This document shows positions 53,873 to 59,182 of a DNA stretch of 59,182 nucleotides, piece after piece. The position numbers were made by a program, and so were the translations under genes. The notes beneath the pieces are model-generated. The model made no database searches. It saw nothing but the letters and a program-made list of their open reading frames with translations, and had not been told where the DNA came from. The stretch's first letter is position 1, and each line of letters starts with the position of its first letter. Origin of the DNA: DASPKT01 sp035626475 (GTDB lineage: Bacteria; Pseudomonadota; Alphaproteobacteria; Azospirillales; Azospirillaceae); contig DASPNP010000006.1 of assembly GCA_035626475.1 (NCBI GenBank), forward strand, positions 1 through 59,182, in the 5' to 3' direction.

Positions 53873-54892
53873 CTGCTGGGCCTCCTTGCCGTCCGTTTGC
53901 CTGAACCGTGCGAGCGGGGATCGCTCTGGTTGCCTGGTTGCGGTTGTGCGCGCCGCCCGCCGGGCGCCGCCCCGCCCCGGGAAATTCCAGGGGGCGGAGG
54001 GCCGCGCCGTACCGGGCGGTCAGCGTCATCGCATCAACAGATTGGGGTGCCCTTCGTTCCGGATAGCTTGAACTTTCACGCGTCCCGGTGGCCGATCGGG
54101 ATGACCCCGAACGGCGAGGGAAGGGGCCGCGCCGGGCCTTCCGGGCGCTTCGGCGAGTCGTGCCCGAGTCGCGCGGCCACCTATCGACGGTTGCGGTGCC
54201 CCGGCCGGGTGAGGGGGCCCCCGACCGCGCCCCGCGACGCCACGGTGTTAACCATGCCATGCGCCGGGCGGGTGAGGTTTGCGGCGCGGCATTCCGGACT
54301 GTCGGTTGACGGGGAGCGGTGCCGGGGTGTCAAATCAAAGCCATGGACAGGGGCTACGATCCCAGGCCCATGAAAGAACCGACCAGCCCTTAGGGGCGGC
54401 CGGATTAGCAGTCGGATTTATGGCGGCAAAGCTGATCCCCCCAGTGGGCTTCTACGCTTGTGCCCATCCGGCTGAATGACGGCGGGAGCGCTGAAAGGCG
54501 TTGCCCGCCGTCTCCCTTTATACTTCCCCGTAAGGTATCGATACTCTGTCTCCGGGTGCCCGTTACTCCCGAAGGCGGAGGCGCGCGCGTGGCGGCCAAT
54601 ATCGGCTCCGGAGCCCGGAACCGGCCGGCATTTCCGTCCTGTTGAGGGGGCCGGAGGAAGCCGCGAAGGGCGGCCGGGCTTCTGCAAAGAAGTGGTAGGG
54701 GCGGTTTTCTTAACCCTCCGTTCACCAAGAACGCCAATTTTGGCCCCAGAAAGTTCGCGGTTCCAGCCTATGCCGGTCACGGATCCCTACCACGGGGAAG
54801 CGTGGCACGGAGTGGCCGGAAAGGCGGGCGATGGACAACCGGATCGGACGTCCTCAGGAAAGGGTGACCCTGTGAGCGGAACGGCGGACATC
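53873..54892. other. Long gene-free region between divergent operons
   Basis: About 1 kb without a convincing gene. Frames exist but show no family resemblance or ribosome sites. It contains the EcfG-like promoter (54036-54060), a weak forward promoter match (TTGACG 54306, TCAAAT 18 bases later), a GTATCGATAC palindrome (54535-54544) and a GGAAC-N18-TGTT near-match around 54616. Several stretches are less GC-rich than the neighbouring genes. A small RNA is possible but not demonstrable by eye. Confidence 0.5.
54036..54060 (-). promoter_or_regulatory. EcfG-type general stress promoter
   Basis: On the minus strand, GGAAC (54060-54056), 16 bases, then TGTT (54039-54036). The alphaproteobacterial EcfG consensus is GGAAC-N16/17-(C/T)GTT. 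It precedes the membrane stress operon, leaving a ~155-base leader. Confidence 0.6.
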
Positions 54893-55483
54893 ATGAGCAT
54901 GACCGAGGGCGCGCGCCGGCCGCGCGGCCTGGTCGCCGAGGGTGCCGACGGTCTGCTGACCGTCGCCATGGCCCTGATCGCCGCCGGCACGCTGCTGGTC
55001 AGCTGCTCCGACCCCGGTCCCGACATGACCCCGCGCGTCCAGGCCCCGGCCGAGACGCGCACGGCCCCGGTGCAGACGGCGCAGGCCGTCCGGCCGCTGC
55101 CGCCGGTGCCGGCCCGCAAGCCCAAGCCGCCGGCCCCCGCAGTGGTCCGCCCGGCCGACCCGGCCCAGCCCGCCACCGGCGTGGCCCCGGCCGCGACGGT
55201 CCGGCCGCCCCAGGCGCCGCAGTTCGATCCCAACCGCCTCGTCGGGCTCAGCGAGCAGGAGACCTTGCGTCTTCTGGGGCAGCCCAACTGGAAGGAGGAA
55301 ACCCCTCCGTCCAGGACCTGGCGCTATGCCAGCCGCGGATGCGAGCTCCGCGTTTTCTTCTTCATGGAGATGACGTCGCGCGACTTCCGTTCCCTCTCCT
55401 ACGAACTCAAGAGCACGGACAATGAGCAGCATGACGATCAGCAATGTTTCGCCGACCTCCTTGCCCAAGGCGGGAACCAGTGA
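54893..55483 (+). CDS. BamE/SmpA-like lipoprotein upstream of a two-component pair
   Basis: A 196-aa protein. The signal ends LLVSC (C38), a lipobox. A ~80-residue Pro/Ala-rich spacer follows, then a small domain NRLVGLSEQETLRLLGQPNW...RTWRYASRGCELRVFFF, reminiscent of the BamE/SmpA fold. GTG 54872 is an alternative start with a better ribosome site. Its 3' end overlaps the first possible start of the response-regulator gene, so it is probably co-transcribed and may be an envelope partner of the sensor kinase. Confidence 0.7.
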   Translation: MSMTEGARRPRGLVAEGADGLLTVAMALIAAGTLLVSCSDPGPDMTPRVQAPAETRTAPVQTAQAVRPLPPVPARKPKPPAPAVVRPADPAQPATGVAPAATVRPPQAPQFDPNRLVGLSEQETLRLLGQPNWKEETPPSRTWRYASRGCELRVFFFMEMTSRDFRSLSYELKSTDNEQHDDQQCFADLLAQGGNQ

Positions 55484-56282
55484 CCGTGTGACGCCCTTCC
55501 TGGCCCGCGTCGCCCTGGTGGACGACGACGACCTGTTCCGGGAGTCGCTGGGCATGAACCTGGCGGACGAGGGCTTCGAGGTCGTGCCGTTCGACCGCGG
55601 CCACACCGCGCTGGACTATTTCGTCGCCGGCGGCACCGCCGACCTGATCCTGCTGGACTGGCGCATGCCGCGCATGGACGGGATCGAGACGCTGCGCCAG
55701 CTGCGCTCGCGCAACATCGACATCCCCGTGATCTTCCTGACCGTGCTGTCGGATCAGATCTACGAGGAGACCGCGCTCACCGGCGGCGCCGTGGACTTCG
55801 TCGAGAAGTCGCGCTCGCTCCCGATCCTGCTGCGCCGCATGCAGCTGATCGTGCAGGGCCGCAAGCCCACCGCCGAGGAGATCGCCGCCCCCTGCGCCCC
55901 GGCGCCGCAGGCCGCCATCGGCAATGTCTACCGCCGCGGCCCGCTGGAGATGCGCCTGGACGTCAGCCGCGCCTTCTGGGACGGCACCCGGGTCGAGCTG
56001 ACCCTGACCGAGTTCAACATCGTCAAGCTGATGGCGACCCGCGCCGGCGAGGACGTGTCCTACCGCGACATCTACGACCTGGTGCACGGCAAGGACTTCG
56101 TGGCCGGCTACGGCCCGGCGGGCTACCGCGCCAACGTCCGCGCCTTCATCAAGCGCATCCGTCACAAGTTCCGCGCCATCGACGGCAACTTCGACGAGAT
56201 TGAGAACTATCCCGGCTTCGGCTACCGCTGGTCCGACCGCTTCCAGGCGGAGATGACCAGCCCCGTCCAGGGCCGTCAGTGA
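55422..56282 (+). CDS. OmpR-type response regulator, ChvI-like
   Basis: A 286-aa regulator. The receiver domain (about 28-150) has acidic pocket VDDDD, phospho-acceptor D79 (LLDWRMP), FLTVLSD, and the conserved Lys in FVEKS. The C-terminal winged helix (about 175-275) has LTLTEFNIVKLMA and VRAFIKRIRHKF. The receiver sequence resembles ChvI-type regulators of alphaproteobacteria, here without the pckA/hprK neighbourhood known in rhizobia. ATG 55422 overlaps the lipoprotein gene; GTG 55488, just after that gene's stop, is a plausible true start. Confidence 0.85.
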   Translation: MSSMTISNVSPTSLPKAGTSDRVTPFLARVALVDDDDLFRESLGMNLADEGFEVVPFDRGHTALDYFVAGGTADLILLDWRMPRMDGIETLRQLRSRNIDIPVIFLTVLSDQIYEETALTGGAVDFVEKSRSLPILLRRMQLIVQGRKPTAEEIAAPCAPAPQAAIGNVYRRGPLEMRLDVSRAFWDGTRVELTLTEFNIVKLMATRAGEDVSYRDIYDLVHGKDFVAGYGPAGYRANVRAFIKRIRHKFRAIDGNFDEIENYPGFGYRWSDRFQAEMTSPVQGRQ

Positions 56283-56286
56283 CGGG

Positions 56287-57858
56287 ATGCGCGTGATCCA
56301 GCCCGGCACCGGGATGAGGATCGGCCGCTGGCTGACGCGCTCGCTCGCGAGCCGTCTGGTGCTGCTGTCGCTCGTCTTCATCGCGGTGCCGATGTTGATC
56401 TACGAGCAGTTCAAGGACGCCGACCACGAGAAGCAGGCCCTGCTGCTGCGCAGTGCCCAGCAGCAGGGGCAGCTCGTGGCCCGCGCCCTGCAGCCGCAGC
56501 TGGAGAACGCCACCGGCGCCATCCTGCCCGGCCTGGGCGAGCAGCTCTCCCGCTTCGCCGACGAGCATACCCGCGTCCGCCTGCTGCTGCGCCCGAACGG
56601 GGCCGATCCGGTCCAGGACCGCGGCTTCTTCTACGTCGCCTCGGCCCCGGCCGTGCCGACGGAGATGCTGGACCTCGAGCGCCAGCACCTGATGGACCAG
56701 GGCGTGCTGCTGCGCCTCGCCGGCTCCTGCGCCGGCGACCAGCCGCTGGCGATCCCGGTGCCCACCCGCCAGGGCGGGCTGGAGCTGCTGACCTCCATCA
56801 CGCCGATCAACACCCGGTTCGGCTGCTGGGCCGTCGTCACCAGCCACGCCGCCGAGGGATACCTGGGCGCGACCGCCGGCCGGCCCTACTGGAAGACGCC
56901 GGAGGTGCAGGCCGCGGCGCTGGTCTATCTCGCCATGGCGGCGCTGGTGCTGGTGCTGTTCCTGGAGGTCTGGCGCAACCTCCGCCGCTTCGGCGATTTG
57001 GCGCGCGACATCGTCAACCGGCGCGGGCCCGCCGGCAGCTTCGCCCAACAGAACACCATGCCGGAGCTCGCCTATGTGGCCGAGGATTTCGACCGGCTGG
57101 TGGCGACCCTGCACAACTCCGCCAGCAACCTGCGCCGCGCGGCCGAGGACAACGCCCACGCCTTCAAGACGCCCATCGCCGTCATCCGCCAGGCGGTGGA
57201 GCCGCTGAAGCGGCTGATCCCGCCGGAGGAGGCGCGGGGGCGCCGCGCCATCGACATGATCGAGGGCTCGGTGGAGCGGCTGGACGGGCTGGTCAGCTTC
57301 GCCCGCCGCATGGACGAGACCACCGCCGACCTGCTGGAGCCGCCGCGCCAGCGCATCGACCTCTCCGCCTTGCTGGAGCGCGTGCTGGAGGGCTATCGCG
57401 GGCTGCTGTCGGAGCGGGGCCTGGCCCTGGCGACGCGGATCGAGCCCGGCCTGGTGGTGCGCGCCGGCGAGGATCTGCTGGAGACGGTGATCGAGAACAT
57501 CGTCGACAACGCCATCAGCTTCTCGCCGCGCGACGGCATGCTGCGCGTCACGCTGCGCCGGGACCAGGGCCGGTCGGTGCTGGTCGTGGAGGATGAGGGC
57601 CCCGGCGTCGACCCGGCGAGCCTGGAGCGCATCTTCGAGCGTTACTTCTCCCAGCGGCCCGCCTCCCTGCCGTCGCCCCGCAGGGACGAGGGGCAGGGAA
57701 GCGAGGGCGGGCGCGGGCCAATCGGGGACAGCATGCCGCATTACGGCATCGGCCTCTGGATCGTCCGCCGCAACGTCGAGGCGGTGGGCGGTCGGGTCGA
57801 GGCGGCGAACCGGGAGGAAGGCGGGCTGGCGGTCACCATCGCCCTGCCGGCGGCCTGA
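56287..57858 (+). CDS. Sensor histidine kinase of the preceding regulator
   Basis: A 523-aa inner-membrane kinase. Membrane helices at about 24-41 and 211-228 flank a ~165-residue periplasmic sensor. A HAMP-like stretch follows, then the phospho-acceptor H291 in NAHAFKTP, N-box ENIVDNAISFS, G1 DEGPGVDP and G2 GIGLWIVRRN. Between G1 and G2 the ATP lid is lengthened by a Pro/Arg/Gly-rich ~20-residue insertion (about 456-478). It starts 4 bases after the regulator. ChvG-like by context. Confidence 0.88.
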   Translation: MRVIQPGTGMRIGRWLTRSLASRLVLLSLVFIAVPMLIYEQFKDADHEKQALLLRSAQQQGQLVARALQPQLENATGAILPGLGEQLSRFADEHTRVRLLLRPNGADPVQDRGFFYVASAPAVPTEMLDLERQHLMDQGVLLRLAGSCAGDQPLAIPVPTRQGGLELLTSITPINTRFGCWAVVTSHAAEGYLGATAGRPYWKTPEVQAAALVYLAMAALVLVLFLEVWRNLRRFGDLARDIVNRRGPAGSFAQQNTMPELAYVAEDFDRLVATLHNSASNLRRAAEDNAHAFKTPIAVIRQAVEPLKRLIPPEEARGRRAIDMIEGSVERLDGLVSFARRMDETTADLLEPPRQRIDLSALLERVLEGYRGLLSERGLALATRIEPGLVVRAGEDLLETVIENIVDNAISFSPRDGMLRVTLRRDQGRSVLVVEDEGPGVDPASLERIFERYFSQRPASLPSPRRDEGQGSEGGRGPIGDSMPHYGIGLWIVRRNVEAVGGRVEAANREEGGLAVTIALPAA

Positions 57859-57900
57859 TCCGGGGCCATCCGTTCGGGGGCGGAACCTTCTGTGACAAAG

Positions 57901-57920
57901 CCGGGCGGGGCGCCGCCCGG
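57901..57920 (+). other. GC hairpin after the sensor kinase gene
   Basis: A perfect 8-bp stem ccgggcgg/ccgcccgg lies 42 bases after the stop codon. No U-run follows, so termination is uncertain. Confidence 0.4.
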
Positions 57921-57997
57921 GGATGACACAGGCGGAATGAAGTCCGCGCGGTAAGGTTGATCACGGGCAATCAGAGCCCATCAGGGAGAAGGGTCGC

Positions 57998-58468
57998 ATG
58001 GCATCCAAGGAGCCGCCCCGGACCTACCAGATCGGCGCCGCCAGAGGGGGCGCCGACGGGAGCGCCGACGGCGCCACCGTGCTGCTGTCCGGCGAGGGCC
58101 AGGTCTGCCGCGCTCTCTCGCTGCTCAGCGCCACCGGCGTGACCCTCACCCTGCTGCGCCTGAAGATGGGCACCCTGCCGCCGGCCGACGTGGCCGAGGT
58201 GCTGCTGAACGCCTGCGGCCCCGACATGATGTGCGAGCGGCTGGCCGACGGCAGCTGGTTCCTGATGCTGATCGACGTGCCCGGCGCCGAACCGGTGGAC
58301 CCCGCCCACCTCCGCGAGGTGCTGCTGGCGGAACTCGCCCGCCGCGACGACCTGCCCCCGGTCGACCCCCGCATCTTCGCCATCCGGCACAGCGCCGCCG
58401 AGATCGTTAACCCTCAGGAGCTGGTGGCCGAACTGGTGCACCTGGACCGGGTGTCGCTGGGCGGGTGA
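57998..58468 (+). CDS. Hypothetical protein, 156 aa
   Basis: Not recognised. Soluble, with a hydrophobic alpha/beta core (GVTLTLLRLKMGTLPPADVAEVLLNAC, DGSWFLMLIDVPG) and a C-terminal helix-rich part. No signal peptide. ATG 57998 has agggagaaggg upstream. It follows the sensor kinase by 139 bases; a functional link is not evident. Confidence 0.7.
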   Translation: MASKEPPRTYQIGAARGGADGSADGATVLLSGEGQVCRALSLLSATGVTLTLLRLKMGTLPPADVAEVLLNACGPDMMCERLADGSWFLMLIDVPGAEPVDPAHLREVLLAELARRDDLPPVDPRIFAIRHSAAEIVNPQELVAELVHLDRVSLGG

Positions 58469-58519
58469 AGGGGCGGCGCCCAACCGTCCCCAGGGCAAGA
58501 GTCGGGCAGCGGCTGCCGT

Positions 58520-58643
58520 GTGCGTGCTTCGACAAGCTCAGCATGAAGGGAACATAGCTGCTCCCGGCCTGTCCTTCGCCAGTGAAGACAGGAGTGCCTC
58601 GCGTACCCCGTTCCTCATCCTGAGCTTGTCGAAGGACGCACCA
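58520..58643. repeat. Inverted-repeat element A, copy 4
   Basis: Arms gtgcgtgcttcgacaagctc and gagcttgtcgaaggacgcac. The interior ctgctcccggcctg...caggagtgcctcgcgtaccc is shared with copies 1 and 2. It lies between convergent genes. Confidence 0.87.
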
Positions 58644-58684
58644 CGGGCCAGCCTCGCCCGACCGTGTCCGGGCAAGGTGAGGGA

Positions 58685-59182
58685 TCACCCCGCCGGCGCC
58701 GGTTCCGCCGCCGGCACCATCTTGCGCGCCGCCACCGCCGCGTCGATCTCGGAGCGCAGCGCAAGGTCGCCGGTGTAGAGGCGGCGGAAGTCGCGGCGCT
58801 CCAGCACCAGCAGCCGGCAATAGCCCAGCGCCTCGACGTCGGCGTTGCGCGGCTGGTCCAGCACCAGCGCCATCTCCCCGAAGAAGTCGCCGGTGCCGAG
58901 GCGGATCGGCTGCTCCAGCCCCGGCACCCGCACCGCCACGGCGCCGGAGGAGATGAAGTACATGGCGTCGCCCCGCTCGCCGCGGCGGACCAGCAGCTCC
59001 CCCGGCACCGCGAGGCGCGGCTTGGCGAGGCGGGCCAGCTGCGCCAGCCGGTCGGCCGGCAGCCCCTGGAACAGGGAGACGCGGCCCAGGAGGTCGCGGG
59101 TGGACAGGCCCAGGTCCAGCTGCGGCGGCCGCTCCAGCTCGGCCCAGCGGCGGCGGATGTCGCGCTCCAGGTCGTTCAGGAT
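58685..59182 (-). CDS. Cyclic-nucleotide-binding-domain protein (C-terminal part, runs off the window)
   Basis: 165 codons are visible; the 5' end lies beyond base 59182. The visible part starts with a charged helix (LNDLERDIRRRWAELERPP), then a complete CNB/CAP-type domain: LFQGLPADRLAQLARL, GELLVRRGERGDAMYFISSGAV and GDFFGEMALVLDQPRNADVEA, which is the phosphate-binding cassette region. Such domains end some cation/proton antiporters and ion channels, and the leading helix would fit that, but the N-terminal part is needed to decide. Confidence 0.8.
   Translation of the reverse strand: MLNDLERDIRRRWAELERPPQLDLGLSTRDLLGRVSLFQGLPADRLAQLARLAKPRLAVPGELLVRRGERGDAMYFISSGAVAVRVPGLEQPIRLGTGDFFGEMALVLDQPRNADVEALGYCRLLVLERRDFRRLYTGDLALRSEIDAAVAARKMVPAAEPAPAG

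Overview
This is a GC-rich (about 70 %) chromosomal stretch from an alphaproteobacterium, most likely Rhodospirillales in the broad sense. That placement is inferred from the protein families and gene orders: hflKC-DUF2065-degP, a suf operon headed by an Rrf2 regulator with SufU and SufT, mreBCD-mrdAB, a ChvI-like two-component pair, and an EcfG-type promoter motif. No genus can be named. There are no rRNA genes, insertion sequences, integrases, prophage genes or CRISPR arrays. There is one tRNA gene, tRNA-Lys(CTT).

Layout. 1-2.8 kb: reverse transsulfuration pair (cystathionine beta-synthase and a gamma-lyase-type enzyme). 3.1-9.3 kb: a small unknown gene, Mrp/ApbC, HflK-HflC, a DUF2065 protein and a DegP protease. 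9.5-11.5 kb: divergent serB and miaA. 11.5-15 kb: ilvB-ilvH-ilvC with a good promoter and a 5' mRNA hairpin. 15.3-20.1 kb: two paralogous Ala-rich coiled-coil proteins flanking a Tat-exported DUF885 protein, then a 75-residue unknown. 20.2-22 kb: leuA, preceded by a candidate leucine-rich leader peptide. 22.5-28.2 kb: the elongasome genes mreB, mreC, mreD, mrdA (PBP2) and mrdB (RodA). 28.3-40.5 kb: tRNA-Lys, a lipoprotein esterase, a PagL-like lipid A deacylase, a divergent PEP carboxylase, a macro-domain protein, PepN, a three-gene membrane/HATPase operon and a degenerate PCu(A)C protein. 40.7-41.6 kb: an EamA transporter. 41.9-50.5 kb: a complete suf Fe-S assembly operon (regulator, B, C, D, S, U, T, A) with two double-domain GNAT acetyltransferase genes inside it. 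50.9-53.9 kb: a three-gene membrane operon of general-stress type whose first and last proteins have long Gly/Ser/Thr tails. 54.9-57.9 kb: BamE-like lipoprotein, response regulator and histidine kinase. The window ends inside a cyclic-nucleotide-binding protein.

The most striking feature outside the genes is a dense set of at least five families of miniature inverted-repeat elements (about 17 copies, 80-210 bp each). All are intergenic. Most could fold into a long hairpin when transcribed, and one copy is nested inside another.

The best candidates for undescribed biology are: the co-translated membrane coiled-coil/HATPase trio at 38.1-40.0 kb; the GNAT pair inside the suf operon; the stress membrane operon with its EcfG-like promoter; the paralog pair around the DUF885 gene; the leuA leader; and the nested repeat elements. 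All functional statements come from motif recognition by eye; no database search was run.
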